NCBI RefSeq assembly: GCF_024055715.1
Contig: NZ_JAMXMV010000007.1
Coordinates: 1 to 64,000 of the forward strand
Direction of reading: 5' to 3'
DNA: 64,000 nucleotides
From: Actinoallomurus soli
GTDB lineage: Bacteria; Actinomycetota; Actinomycetes; Streptosporangiales; Streptosporangiaceae
Position numbers and translations under genes: made by a program. The notes beneath the pieces are model-generated. The model was not told the DNA's origin. It made no database searches and saw only the letters and a list, made by a program, of their open reading frames with translations. This document shows positions 16,913 to 25,464 of this stretch, in pieces; position 1 is the stretch's first letter, and every line of letters starts with the position of its first letter.

Positions 16913-17560
16913 ATGGCGGACATGTGGCAGACGCTGGGACCGTACCTCGGACTGTGCTTACTGATCACCATCACGCCGGGCCTGGACACCGCCGTGGTCA
17001 TCCGCAACGTTCTCAAGGGCGGTACGTGGACCGGGCTGGCGACGGCTCTGGGGTGCGCCCTCGGGTTGTTCGTCCACGCGGTCGCGGTGGCTCTCGGCCT
17101 GGCGGGGCTGCTGCTGCGCAGCGAGACGACCTTCGAGGCGGTCAAGCTGACCGGAGCCGTGTTCCTCCTGCTTCTCGGCCTTCGCTCCCTGTGGTCGGCG
17201 TGGCGAGGAGCCCCGCCGGAGCCGGAGGACGTCGTCGCGGAACGCGCGCCGCGCCGGCTGTCTCCGCGCTCTCCCCTGGCACAGGGGCTGCTGACGAACC
17301 TGACGAACCCGAAGGCGTCACTGTTCTTCCTGGCCACCCTCCCCCAGTTCATCCCGGCCGACCGCGCCGGGGCCGCCATGCCGCTGGCCCTGGGGCTGGC
17401 GACGATCGCGGTGGCGTTCAGCCTCACCGGGCTGAGCCTGATCGCCCTGGGTCTCGGGAGGGTACGTCGCTGGCTCAACGCGCCGCGGTTCCACCGCGCG
17501 CAGGAGGGGATGCTCGGCATGACGCTGGTGGCCCTGGGACTCCGGGTCGCCCTCGAGTAG
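16913..17560 (+). CDS. LysE/RhtB-family amino-acid exporter
   Basis: A 215-residue inner-membrane exporter with six predicted hydrophobic segments. It carries the family N-terminal signature LLITITPGLDTAVVIRN and the central signature NLTNPKASLFFLATLPQFI. LysE/RhtB proteins export amino acids and derivatives. It starts 39 bases after the flavin reductase on the same strand, so export of a halogenated tryptophan product is an attractive inference, not shown by the sequence. ATG 16913 or ATG 16922 could be the start. An AT-rich stretch (16891-16903) might provide its own promoter. Confidence 0.88.
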   Translation: MADMWQTLGPYLGLCLLITITPGLDTAVVIRNVLKGGTWTGLATALGCALGLFVHAVAVALGLAGLLLRSETTFEAVKLTGAVFLLLLGLRSLWSAWRGAPPEPEDVVAERAPRRLSPRSPLAQGLLTNLTNPKASLFFLATLPQFIPADRAGAAMPLALGLATIAVAFSLTGLSLIALGLGRVRRWLNAPRFHRAQEGMLGMTLVALGLRVALE

Positions 17561-17582
17561 ACGACGAGGACCGAGCGGAGGC

Positions 17583-17633
17583 GCCCCTGTGACCAGGGGC
17601 CCGCCCTGAGGCACGGACCCCTGGTCACAGGTC
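17583..17633. terminator. Bidirectional terminator between exporter and AAA+ gene
   Basis: GCCCCTG-TGAC-CAGGGGC (17583-17600) is itself a hairpin. CCTGTGACCAGGGG (17586-17599) pairs with CCCCTGGTCACAGG (17620-17633) into a longer stem, extended by GAGGACC/GGTCCTC outside. It sits between convergent genes. The same CCCTG-TGAC-CAGGG core recurs in the hairpin at 55259-55288. Confidence 0.7.
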
Positions 17634-17638
17634 CTCGG

Positions 17639-20600
17639 TCAGAGGTACTGGCCGAGGCGCTCGTCCCGGTCGGCGGGGGCGTCGGTCTCCGGGAGGTCCT
17701 CCTGCCGGAGCAGCCGGATCTCCTCGTGGTCCGGCGCCTCCTGCCCGGTGATGCGCTGCGCCTGCAGGGCGACGGCGCGGTCCAGGATGTTCCGCATGAG
17801 CCGGGCGTTCCCGAACGACTCGCCGCGGGCCGCCGCGCGCAGCCGGGAGCGCACGGCGTCGAGCACGCCCTCGGCGACCTGGAAGCCGGCGTCGGCCGCC
17901 ATCACCTCGAAGATCGCGACGAGCTCGTCATCGGTGTAGTCCGGGAACCGCAGGACGGTGGGGAAGCGCGAGGCGAGGCCCGGATTGAACTCCAGGAACC
18001 GCAGCATCGGCCCTTCGTAGCCCGCCACGATGACGACGAGGTCGGCGCGGTGCTCCTCCATGAGCTTGAGCAGCTCGGCGATCGCCTCGTGCCCGTAGTC
18101 GCGTCCGGAGTCGGCGGGCGTCAGGGCGTACGCCTCGTCGATGAACAGCACGCCGCCCAGCGCCCGCTCCACCGCCGCGCGCACCTTCGGCGCGGTCTGC
18201 CCGACGTACTCGCCGACGAGGTCGGCGCGGGAGACCTCGACCAGGTGCCCCGACGACAGCAGCCCCAGCTTGACATAGACCGCGGCCAGCAGCCGGGCCA
18301 TGGTCGTCTTGGCCGTTCCGGGGTTGCCGGTGAACACCATGTGCCGCGTCGGTGAGGCGATCGGGATGCCGGCGTCACGGCGGAGCTGCTCGGCCTTGGC
18401 CTCGGCGACGAGCAGGCGCACCTCCTGCTTGACCGCGTCCAGGCCGATCAGCCGCTCGATCTCGGCGAGCGGGTCGCCGGGCAGGTCGATGTGGCCGCCG
18501 GCGGCCAGCGTGCCGGGGATGTCCTCGGCGAAGATCTCGTCGAGGGACTCGTCGTCGGTGAGCACGCCGTCGTCGAGGACGCGCCGCGACTGCATGGCCA
18601 CGGCGCGGTCGAGCAGGTTGATCATCAGGCGGGCGTTCCCGGCGGCCCGGTCACGCGCCCCCGCGTGCACGAGGTCGCGGACCTTGTCGAGCACGCCCTC
18701 CCGCAGCGCGAAGCCCGCGTCGGCGGCCTTCGCCTGGAAGATCTCGATCAGCTCGTCCTCGGTGAGGTCCGGGAACCGCAGTTGCTTGGGGAAGAACGCC
18801 GCCAGCTCCGAGTCGCTCTTGAGCAGGCCGTTCATCGCGCCCTCGGGCCCGCACAGCACGACGATGAGGTCCTCCGGGTGGGACTGCACGGCGGCCAGCA
18901 GGACGTCGATCGCCTCCCGGTTGCGCGGGGAGTCGCCCGGCATGAGGTTGTGCGCGTCGTTGACGGCCAGCACGCCGCCGTGCGCGCGCTCCACCGCCCG
19001 GCGCACCCGCGGGCCGCTCTCGCTGACGTACTCGCCGACCAGGTCCGAGCGGTCCACCTCGACGAGGTGGCCGGAGGACAGCACGCCGAGGTCGGCGTAG
19101 ATGCGGCCGAGGATCCGCGCGACCTTGGACTTGCCCGTACCGGAGTTGCCGGTGAAGACCAGGTGCCTCGGCCTGGCGGCGACCGGCATGCCCGCCTCGC
19201 GGCGCATCCGGGCGGCCTCGGCCTCGGCGACGAGCAGGCGCACCTCGTTCTTCACCGACTTCAGGCCCACGCACGCGTCGAGCTCGGCCATCGGGTCGGC
19301 GTCGGCGGCGCCGCCGGGGATGACCCGCTGCGGCAGGTCCGCGACCGCGACCTCCGTCTCCCCGCGGGCGGCCGCCGCCGCCACGCACTGCTCGGCGAGG
19401 TACTCCACGAGGCGCGCGCCCCGCAGGTTCAGCAGCGGCGGGGTACGGGACAGCAGCACCCCGGCGGTCACCGCGGCCTCCCGCGCGGCGGTCAGGCCGC
19501 GCCGTGCGACGGCCCGCCGGAACAGCTCCGCGTAGTCGTCCTCGGCGAACTCCCGGGTGCGGGCCACCCGGAAGTGCTGGTGCAGGGCCGGGTTCGCGTC
19601 GAAGATCCGCTCGTCGCCGCCCGTACGGCACGCCGCGACGACGTGCAGTTTCTGGTGGCGTTCGAGGACGCGGCGCAGCTCCTCGGCGAACGCGCCGCCG
19701 CACTGCTCGAGGGCGAGGATGCGGTCGAGACCCTCGATGACGAGGACCCGCCCTTCGAGGCACTCGCGCACCCGCGCCAGGAGGTACAGGATCGTGTCGC
19801 TGACGTGGAGGTTCGCGAACACCTGATCGGAGACCCAGACGGCCTCGCGCACGTCCCCGCGTTCGGTCAGGGTCTGCTCGATCACCCGGATCGCCGTGCC
19901 CTTGCCCGTCGCGTCGGGCCCGCTGAGCAGGAGGCGCACCGGCTGCGCGGACGCGCCGATCCGCAGGACGTCGGCGAGCGTCGTCACGACCTCCGGCTGG
20001 CCCACGAGGTCGGCGCCGGTGTCCTCGGCCGCCGTCGCGTTCCGCGCCTCCTCGGCGGGCGGCACGCCGGCGAACCGCGCGGTGAGCGGGTTGACGACCG
20101 TACGGGTGCGGAACAGGCGGCGCAGGTCCGTCTGGAAGCCGCGGACCGGCAGCCGGCTCTTCGGGCTGACGGCGCTGTCGGGCAGGCCCTGCGCGCACCC
20201 GGTGATCCGCAGGCCCATGTCCAGCCAGGCCCGGCAGGCGTCGGCCTCGCCCGCGACGAGGCCCCGCGCGAGCCAGGACCGCACCTCCGCCTGCCACGGG
20301 TCGGCGCGGAAGCCCTCCCGCAGGTGCTGGAAGCGCTCCTGAACGCTCTCGTACCGCTCGACGCCGACGGCGAACGCGAAATCCGCGGGCACCGCCTGCG
20401 CGTCGGCCTGCAGGAGCAGCCGGGCCAGCGCGGTCACCAGCGGGTCTCCGCCCGGGACGGCCGCGAGCAGACGCTCGTGCGCGGCGATCCAGCCGGCGCA
20501 CGCCCAGGTGAGATAGCCGGTCGGCCCGGCCAGCTCCGGCAGCGCGGAGACGGTCTCGTCCGGCAGGTCCGACGCCCATGCCCGCTCCAGCTCGCCGTGC

Positions 20601-21166
20601 GGCGTGGTCAGGTCGCGGGCCCGTAGCTCCGGGTCCTCCGCGTGCCGGTCGAACAGCGCGATGAGTGCCCGGCGGCGCTCCTCGAGCGGCGTGACGCCCG
20701 CGAACACGTCGAGGGACTCGCGGCCGAGGGCGAACATCGTCTCCCGGAGCTCGACGTCGTCACCGGCGTTCTCCACCAGCCACAGGCCGGGCGGCCGCAG
20801 CCGGCCGCCCTGGCTGAACCAGGCGACCGGGTCGCGGACCGGCGGCTCGGGCTTGGCCAGGAACTGCGTGAGCAGCTCGTAGTCGATGTCACCGCGCGAG
20901 CCGGCCCGGATCGCCGCGGCGCCGAGCAGGAACGTGAGCAGGGACCACAGCTCCGCGCCCGCCGCGGAGGTGCCCGTGGCGTAGAAGTCGCTGAGCCCGC
21001 CGGTCAGCGCGCGGGCGCGCTCGTCGGCGTCGAACGCGCGGGCGCGCTCGCGGATCTCGTCGTACAACCCGTCGGGGACACGCCAGGGTCCGTACGAGTA
21101 CACGTCCAGAACGGGTTCTTCGGTCAGCAGCAGTTCGAGGTGTTCCGGTAGGCGTGGGGGGCTCAC
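17639..21166 (-). CDS. Large three-AAA+ domain ATPase (two CbbX/EccA-type modules)
   Basis: A 1175-residue protein. The N-terminal ~400 residues are helical and unassigned. A diverged P-loop ATPase follows (GPDATGKG near 416-423, with VLVIEGLDRIL as Walker B). Two CbbX/SpoVK-like AAA+ modules then follow. Module 2 has Walker A GNSGTGKS (673-680) but its Walker B reads VLAVNDAHN, lacking the Asp-Glu pair. Module 3 has GNPGTAKT (947-954) and an intact FIDEAYA. An active/inactive pairing like this is known in other AAA+ rings. CbbX-type modules remodel protein complexes (Rubisco activase, EccA of type VII secretion). No secretion genes are adjacent, so the client is unknown. The GTG at 21166 precedes SPPRLPEHLELLL. 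Confidence 0.85.
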   Translation of the reverse strand: MSPPRLPEHLELLLTEEPVLDVYSYGPWRVPDGLYDEIRERARAFDADERARALTGGLSDFYATGTSAAGAELWSLLTFLLGAAAIRAGSRGDIDYELLTQFLAKPEPPVRDPVAWFSQGGRLRPPGLWLVENAGDDVELRETMFALGRESLDVFAGVTPLEERRRALIALFDRHAEDPELRARDLTTPHGELERAWASDLPDETVSALPELAGPTGYLTWACAGWIAAHERLLAAVPGGDPLVTALARLLLQADAQAVPADFAFAVGVERYESVQERFQHLREGFRADPWQAEVRSWLARGLVAGEADACRAWLDMGLRITGCAQGLPDSAVSPKSRLPVRGFQTDLRRLFRTRTVVNPLTARFAGVPPAEEARNATAAEDTGADLVGQPEVVTTLADVLRIGASAQPVRLLLSGPDATGKGTAIRVIEQTLTERGDVREAVWVSDQVFANLHVSDTILYLLARVRECLEGRVLVIEGLDRILALEQCGGAFAEELRRVLERHQKLHVVAACRTGGDERIFDANPALHQHFRVARTREFAEDDYAELFRRAVARRGLTAAREAAVTAGVLLSRTPPLLNLRGARLVEYLAEQCVAAAAARGETEVAVADLPQRVIPGGAADADPMAELDACVGLKSVKNEVRLLVAEAEAARMRREAGMPVAARPRHLVFTGNSGTGKSKVARILGRIYADLGVLSSGHLVEVDRSDLVGEYVSESGPRVRRAVERAHGGVLAVNDAHNLMPGDSPRNREAIDVLLAAVQSHPEDLIVVLCGPEGAMNGLLKSDSELAAFFPKQLRFPDLTEDELIEIFQAKAADAGFALREGVLDKVRDLVHAGARDRAAGNARLMINLLDRAVAMQSRRVLDDGVLTDDESLDEIFAEDIPGTLAAGGHIDLPGDPLAEIERLIGLDAVKQEVRLLVAEAKAEQLRRDAGIPIASPTRHMVFTGNPGTAKTTMARLLAAVYVKLGLLSSGHLVEVSRADLVGEYVGQTAPKVRAAVERALGGVLFIDEAYALTPADSGRDYGHEAIAELLKLMEEHRADLVVIVAGYEGPMLRFLEFNPGLASRFPTVLRFPDYTDDELVAIFEVMAADAGFQVAEGVLDAVRSRLRAAARGESFGNARLMRNILDRAVALQAQRITGQEAPDHEEIRLLRQEDLPETDAPADRDERLGQYL

Positions 21167-21352
21167 GAGGTAGACCTTACGACCGACCGGAGGAAGGCCG
21201 CAGCCCTCCGGAGATCCGCCCGGCCGGGACCGCCCGAACGACCCGCCAGCGCCCGCGGCGAAACGCGGCCCGCGTCGAGCCATGAGCCGCGGCGAGCCGT
21301 ACTCCGTAGCGCACCCTGCTCCGCGGCGCGCCGTCAACCGTTGTGGCTCGTG

Positions 21353-21652
21353 TCAGCGCTTCCAGCGGGGACGGCCGGACGGGCCGGCCTCCCGGTGCTC
21401 CGCCGCGATGCGCAGCGGGCCGGACGGGCGCGGCGGCTGTTCGGGCTCGGGCTCCGCCTCGGCGGGCAGCGACAGGGTGAAGCCGATCTCCGCGGGCCGC
21501 CGTTCGAGTGCCTCGAGGTCCTCCACCGGCACCAGGGCCGCGAGCGGCTTGCCGTGCCGGGTCAGGAGGACCCTCTCGCCGGTGTAGCCGACACGGTTGA
21601 CGAGCTCCGCCAGGTCGGCGCGGGCCTGCGTCACTGGGACCTCTCGTGTCAT
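21353..21652 (-). CDS. Phd/YefM-family antitoxin-like DNA-binding protein (orphan)
   Basis: A 99-residue protein. The first ~50 residues are a Phd/YefM fold ([45 protein letters not shown]). An acidic/proline-rich tail ([16 protein letters not shown]) replaces the usual toxin-neutralising segment. No RelE/YoeB/Doc toxin follows, since the next gene is the AAA+ ATPase ending in the opposite sense of use. A TAGAAT -10 box lies 6 bases before the ATG, so it is probably leaderless. YefM-type operator motifs occupy the divergent region shared with clpP. It may act purely as a transcription factor. Confidence 0.85.
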   Translation of the reverse strand: MTREVPVTQARADLAELVNRVGYTGERVLLTRHGKPLAALVPVEDLEALERRPAEIGFTLSLPAEAEPEPEQPPRPSGPLRIAAEHREAGPSGRPRWKR

Positions 21653-21667
21653 GCAGCGATTCTATCA

Positions 21668-21697
21668 TTCTGTACGTTCTTGCTATTCTGTACAGAA
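21668..21697. promoter_or_regulatory. Paired TGTAC operator between antitoxin-like gene and clpP pair
   Basis: TTCTGTACAGAA (21686-21697) is a perfect 12-base palindrome with core TGTACA. TTCTGTACGTTCT (21668-21680) is a degenerate second copy, 18 bases away centre to centre. E. coli YefM-YoeB is known to bind long and short palindromes with a TGTACA core, so this is a fitting autoregulatory operator. It overlaps the promoter region of both the antitoxin-like gene and the clpP operon. Confidence 0.7.
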
Positions 21698-21774
21698 CTC
21701 GCCGGCGCAGGAGCGCGCCGGCTCGCGGACACCCGCCACGCGCGCAGGGGGCGTGTGGCAGCGAAGGAGCGCCG

Positions 21775-22392
21775 ATGGACTTCCCGACTCTCGAACCACG
21801 CGCACGGGTCACCGAGATTCCGCAGGACATCCACTCCCAGCAGCTCTTCCAGCGGCTGCTCGACCAGCGGATCGTCTTCATCGGCTCGGAGATCGACGAC
21901 GACCTGGCCAACCGGGTGTGCTCCCAGTTGCTGCTCCTCGCCGCCCAGGACGGGGAGCGCGACATCAAGATCTTCATCAACTCGCCGGGCGGGTCGATGG
22001 ACGCGATGTTCGCCATGTTCGACGTGATGAGGTACCTGCCGAACGACGTCTCGACGGTCGCGCTGGGCATGGCCGCCTCGGCCGGGCAGTTCCTGCTGAC
22101 GGCGGGCACGCGCGGCAAGCGCTACGCGCTGCGCAACACGCGGATCATGATGCACCAGCCGTCCGGCGGCATCCGGGGCACCGCCTCCGACATCCGCATC
22201 CAGGCCGAGCAGAGCGTGCACATGAAGCACCGCTTCCTGCAGCTCATCGCCGAGCACACCGGCCGGCCGTACGAGCAGATCGAGCACGACGCCGACCGCG
22301 ACCGCTACTTCACCGCCGAGGAGGCCCGCGAGTACGGCCTCATCGACCACGTCGTCACCAGCGCCGTCGAGGCCGGAGGTGTGGCCCCGTGA
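21775..22392 (+). CDS. clpP: ATP-dependent Clp protease proteolytic subunit (first of a pair)
   Basis: A 205-residue ClpP. The nucleophile Ser lies in [14 protein letters not shown], the His in [10 protein letters not shown], and the Asp in the [13 protein letters not shown] region; INSPGGSM is the substrate-strand motif. ClpP rings degrade proteins delivered by ClpX/ClpC. Actinomycetes often have several clpP operons, and heteromeric rings are formed by adjacent paralogues. The ATG at 21775 has GAAGGAG upstream. It is translationally coupled to the next clpP and sits behind an antitoxin-type operator, unlike a plain housekeeping promoter. Which numbered paralogue it is cannot be told here, as no clpX is adjacent. 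Confidence 0.95.
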   Translation: MDFPTLEPRARVTEIPQDIHSQQLFQRLLDQRIVFIGSEIDDDLANRVCSQLLLLAAQDGERDIKIFINSPGGSMDAMFAMFDVMRYLPNDVSTVALGMAASAGQFLLTAGTRGKRYALRNTRIMMHQPSGGIRGTASDIRIQAEQSVHMKHRFLQLIAEHTGRPYEQIEHDADRDRYFTAEEAREYGLIDHVVTSAVEAGGVAP

Positions 22393-23000
22393 GGAACGCA
22401 ACGGCCCGGTACATCCTGCCGTCCTACGTCGAGCGCACGTCGTACGGGATGAAGGAGAGCAACCCGTACAACAAGCTGTTCGAGGAGCGCATCGTCTTCG
22501 TCGGCGCGCCCATCGACGACACCCTCGCCAACGACGTCATCGCGCAGCTCATCGCGCTGGAGGGGATGGACCCGGACCGGGTCATCAGCCTCTACATCAA
22601 CTCCCCCGGCGGCTCGCTCACCGCGATGACGGCGATCTACGACACGATGCAGTTCGTCAAGCCGCAGATCGAGACGACGTGCATCGGCCAGGCCGCCTCG
22701 GCCGCCGCCGTGCTGCTCGCCGCGGGCGCCACCGGCAAGCGCGCCGCGCTCCCGCACTCGCGGATCGTGATCCACCAGCCGAGCACCGAGGGCGGCTACG
22801 GCCAGACCAGCGACATGGAGATCCAGGCCAACGAGATCATCCGGCTGCGCGAGCAGCTGGAGACCATCCTGGCCCGGCACACCGGCCGCCCGGCCGAGCA
22901 GGTCCGCGCCGACATCGAGCGGGACCGGTACCTCACGGCCGAGGAGGCACGGGAGTACGGCCTGATCGACGAGATCATCACGAGCCGCAAGCCGGGTTAG
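22389..23000 (+). CDS. clpP: ATP-dependent Clp protease proteolytic subunit (second of a pair)
   Basis: A 203-residue ClpP paralogue. Its N-terminus [20 protein letters not shown] is typical of the second gene in actinobacterial clpP pairs. The catalytic Ser is in [16 protein letters not shown], the His in [12 protein letters not shown], and the Asp in [12 protein letters not shown]. The GTG at 22389 overlaps the previous stop (GTGA), so the subunits are made in balance for a mixed double ring. Two hairpins follow the stop. Confidence 0.95.
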   Translation: MRNATARYILPSYVERTSYGMKESNPYNKLFEERIVFVGAPIDDTLANDVIAQLIALEGMDPDRVISLYINSPGGSLTAMTAIYDTMQFVKPQIETTCIGQAASAAAVLLAAGATGKRAALPHSRIVIHQPSTEGGYGQTSDMEIQANEIIRLREQLETILARHTGRPAEQVRADIERDRYLTAEEAREYGLIDEIITSRKPG

Positions 23001-23013
23001 GTACGTCCGCGTC

Positions 23014-23046
23014 GAGGATCTCCGTCGTCGGGGCACGGAGATCCTC
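23014..23046. terminator. Hairpin after the clpP pair
   Basis: GAGGATCTCCG (23014-23024) and CGGAGATCCTC (23036-23046) are perfect 11-base arms with an 11-base loop. They begin 13 bases after the clpP stop. Confidence 0.7.
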
Positions 23047-23077
23047 TACGCGGGCGCGCCGCGCAGGAGGATCGGGG

Positions 23078-23115
23078 CCGAGGATCCTCGTCGTCGGAGC
23101 GGCGAGGATCCTCGG
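23078..23115. terminator. Second hairpin between clpP pair and convergent methyltransferase gene
   Basis: CCGAGGATCCTCG (23078-23090) and CGAGGATCCTCGG (23103-23115) are perfect 13-base arms with a 12-base loop. It lies next to the methyltransferase stop at 23125 and probably ends that transcript. It resembles the hairpin at 23014 in sequence (GAGGATC core), suggesting duplication. Confidence 0.65.
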
Positions 23116-23124
23116 CGCAGAGTC

Positions 23125-23754
23125 TCAACGGCGCCGGACGGCGCGCAGAACCGTGTCGTGGACGGTGACCTCGTTGCCGTCGGGGTCCGTGGCCGGGCGG
23201 GGGCGGGCCTCGGCGGCGACGACGTCCCACCGGCCGGAGTCGAGGCAGGCCACGACGTCCTCGGCGGTGAAGAACAGCTCCGGGAGCGGCGGGCGCCCGA
23301 CCGTGGTCTCCAGGTCCGACGGGTGATGGCCGACGACGAGCAGCGAGCCGCCCGGCGCGACGGCCGCCGCCATCCGGCGGAAGAACGCCGCGCGCTCCTC
23401 CGCCAGGTGGACGTAGTGGGTGGAGACCAGGTCGAATCTCCGCTCGGGCGGTGCCCAGGCGGTCAGGTCGGCCTGCAGCCAGTCGATCCGGCCCGCGGCG
23501 CCGGCGTCGAAGGCCTCGGCGTGCTCCCGCGCGCGGCGCAGCGCGGTGGCGGCGAAGTCCACCGCCGTGACCCGCCAGCCGCGGGAGGCGAGCCAGACGG
23601 CGTCGGCGCCCTCACCGCACCCCGCGTCCAGGGCCGTGCCGGGCGTGAGGTCCCCGGCCTCCGCGACGAGCTGCGGGTTGGGCCGCCCGCTCCAGACGTG
23701 GGTATGGCCGGCGTAACGCTCTTCCCAGAAGTCCTGGCCGAACTGCTCGGACAT
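23125..23754 (-). CDS. Class I SAM-dependent methyltransferase
   Basis: A 209-residue methyltransferase with the SAM-binding motif I ALDAGCGEGADAVWLA, motif II acidic end VTAVDFA, and motif IV-like RFDLVSTHYVHL, then LLVVGHHPSD. The N-terminus FWEERYAGHTHVWSGRPNPQLV resembles thiopurine/tellurite-type small methyltransferases. The substrate is not known. The ATG at 23754 follows AAGGGGAA. It is the second gene of a two-gene transcript behind the thioredoxin reductase-like gene (20-base gap), and the two share a divergent XRE-cupin regulator. Confidence 0.88.
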   Translation of the reverse strand: MSEQFGQDFWEERYAGHTHVWSGRPNPQLVAEAGDLTPGTALDAGCGEGADAVWLASRGWRVTAVDFAATALRRAREHAEAFDAGAAGRIDWLQADLTAWAPPERRFDLVSTHYVHLAEERAAFFRRMAAAVAPGGSLLVVGHHPSDLETTVGRPPLPELFFTAEDVVACLDSGRWDVVAAEARPRPATDPDGNEVTVHDTVLRAVRRR

Positions 23755-23774
23755 GGTGGATTCCCCTTCGTTCT

Positions 23775-24791
23775 TCACAGGCCGTGACGACGGTCGCCCA
23801 TCGCCTGTTCGCAGAGGCGTGCCTCGGACTCGGCCGAGAAGGGGTCCCGGCGGGCGGCGACCGCCCGACGGGTCTCCTCGGCGATGAGGTCCGCGTTGAT
23901 CTGGGCTCCGGCCATGGTGCCCGCCGCGGCGGCGGCGCCGACCTGGGCGGCCGGGTCGGCGACGTTCCCGGCGGCCCACACTCCGGGCACGTCGGTACGG
24001 CCGGTGGCGTCGGCGGGGAGGTACTGGCCGATCCCCGCCGGATGGTCCGATGGCCGCAGCCCGAGCCCGGCGAGGAAGTCCGCGCGCACCGCGATCCGGG
24101 ACGCGACCGCGAGCGCCTCGCGCCCGACGACCGTGCCGTCGCTCAGCCGTACTCCCACCAGGCGATCGTCGGCGATCTCCAGCGCGGCGACCTCGCCGGG
24201 GACGATCTCGATGCCCCGGGCGGTCAGCTCCTCCGTCTGCTCGCCGGTCGGCGCCACGGTGTGGGAGAAGAACACGACGTCGGCGCTCAGCTGCCGGAAC
24301 AGCATCGCCTGGTGGACCGACATCGGACCGGTGGCCAGCACGCCGATGGCCTGGTCACGGACCTCCCAGCCGTGGCAGTACGGGCAGTGGACCACGTCCC
24401 GGCCCCAACGTTCGCGCAGTCCCGGGACGTCCGGCAGCTCGTCGACCGCGCCCGTGGCGACCAGCAGCCGGCGCGCCCGGACCGCCCGGCCGTCCGTCAG
24501 GGTCACCGCGAACCCGTCCTCCTCGCGGGCGACCGCGCCGACCTCGCCGGGCACCACCTGGCCGCCGTACCCGCGGACCTCCGCCCGGCCGCGCTCCAGC
24601 AGCTCGGCCGGCGGGATCCCCTCACGGGCCAGCAGCGCGTGCACGCCCGAGGCCGGGGCGTTGCGCGGCGAACCCGCGTCGATCACCAGCACCGACCGCC
24701 GCGACCGGGCCAGCGTCACCGCCCCGCTCAGCCCCGCCGCGCCACCGCCGATCACCACCGCGTCATAGTCGTCTCTCAACAGATCGGTCAC
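23775..24791 (-). CDS. Thioredoxin reductase-like FAD/NAD(P) oxidoreductase
   Basis: A 338-residue flavoprotein of the class II pyridine nucleotide-disulfide type. The FAD loop is DAVVIGGGAAGLSGA, the redox-active CxxC is in HCPYCHGWEVRD, the second nucleotide region is GVLATGPMSVHQ, and the C-terminal FAD block is VPGVWAAGNVADPAAQVG. It may reduce a dithiol partner or a small disulfide. It is unlikely to be the housekeeping TrxB because no thioredoxin gene is near. The GTG at 24791 has an excellent GGAGGT 7 bases upstream. It is divergent from the XRE-cupin gene. Confidence 0.88.
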   Translation of the reverse strand: MTDLLRDDYDAVVIGGGAAGLSGAVTLARSRRSVLVIDAGSPRNAPASGVHALLAREGIPPAELLERGRAEVRGYGGQVVPGEVGAVAREEDGFAVTLTDGRAVRARRLLVATGAVDELPDVPGLRERWGRDVVHCPYCHGWEVRDQAIGVLATGPMSVHQAMLFRQLSADVVFFSHTVAPTGEQTEELTARGIEIVPGEVAALEIADDRLVGVRLSDGTVVGREALAVASRIAVRADFLAGLGLRPSDHPAGIGQYLPADATGRTDVPGVWAAGNVADPAAQVGAAAAAGTMAGAQINADLIAEETRRAVAARRDPFSAESEARLCEQAMGDRRHGL

Positions 24792-24870
24792 GTCGACCAC
24801 CTCCACCGCGAGGATGCGAGATCCTTGGCCGGAATCGCAAACGTTGTTGCGGTTCTGGCAAACTGGTGGC

Positions 24871-25464
24871 ATGGACGACGACCTCGATCAGGCACTCGGG
24901 GCGGTCGGGCCCCGGCTACGCGCCCTGCGGCGCCAGCGGGAGACCACGCTCGCGGAGCTGTCGGCGGCGACCGGCATCTCGGTGAGCACCCTGTCCCGGC
25001 TGGAGTCCGGGGCCCGCCGGCCGACCCTGGAGCTGCTGCTCCCGCTCGCCAGGGCCCACGGCGTCACGCTCGACGAGCTCGTCGACGCCCCGCCCACCGG
25101 CGACCCGCGCATCCACCTGCGGCCGATCGAGCGCAACGGCATGACGCTGCTGCCGCTGACCCGCCGGGCCGGCGGCATCCAGGCGTACAAGACCATCATC
25201 CCGGCGGGCAGCCCCCGCCGGGAGCCCGAGCTGCGGACCCACGAGGGCTACGACTGGGTGTACGTCCTCAACGGACGGCTGCGGATCGTCCTCGGCGACC
25301 AGGACCTGGTGCTCTCCCCCGGGGAGGCGGCCGAGTTCGACACGCGGGTGCCGCACTGGTTCGGCGCCGCCGACGCCGAGGCGGTCGAGTTCCTCAGCCT
25401 CTTCGGCCGGCAGGGCGAACGCGCCCACCTCCGCGCCCGTTCGAAGGGAGGCGGCTCCGCCTAG
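24871..25464 (+). CDS. XRE-family transcriptional regulator with cupin sensor domain
   Basis: A 197-residue protein. Residues ~10-65 are an XRE helix-turn-helix (LRALRRQRETTLAELSAATG, ISVSTLSRLESGARRPTLE). Residues ~110-180 are a cupin barrel (HEGYDWVYVLNGRLRIVLGD, FDTRVPHWFG). Regulators of this type sense small ligands through the cupin and usually repress neighbouring genes, here most likely the divergent oxidoreductase/methyltransferase pair. The ATG at 24871 is preceded by CAAACT 6 bases upstream, a possible leaderless -10. The C-terminus overlaps the NmrA-like gene by 4 bases. Confidence 0.9.
   Translation: MDDDLDQALGAVGPRLRALRRQRETTLAELSAATGISVSTLSRLESGARRPTLELLLPLARAHGVTLDELVDAPPTGDPRIHLRPIERNGMTLLPLTRRAGGIQAYKTIIPAGSPRREPELRTHEGYDWVYVLNGRLRIVLGDQDLVLSPGEAAEFDTRVPHWFGAADAEAVEFLSLFGRQGERAHLRARSKGGGSA

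Noticed and set aside
14452-17560. Lanthipeptide cluster of the microbisporicin type around the halogenase
   Set aside because: No LanB/LanC/LanM genes or precursor peptide can be seen upstream or downstream.
21353-21652. Complete toxin-antitoxin module
   Set aside because: No RelE, YoeB, Doc or PIN-type toxin frame flanks the antitoxin-like gene on either side.
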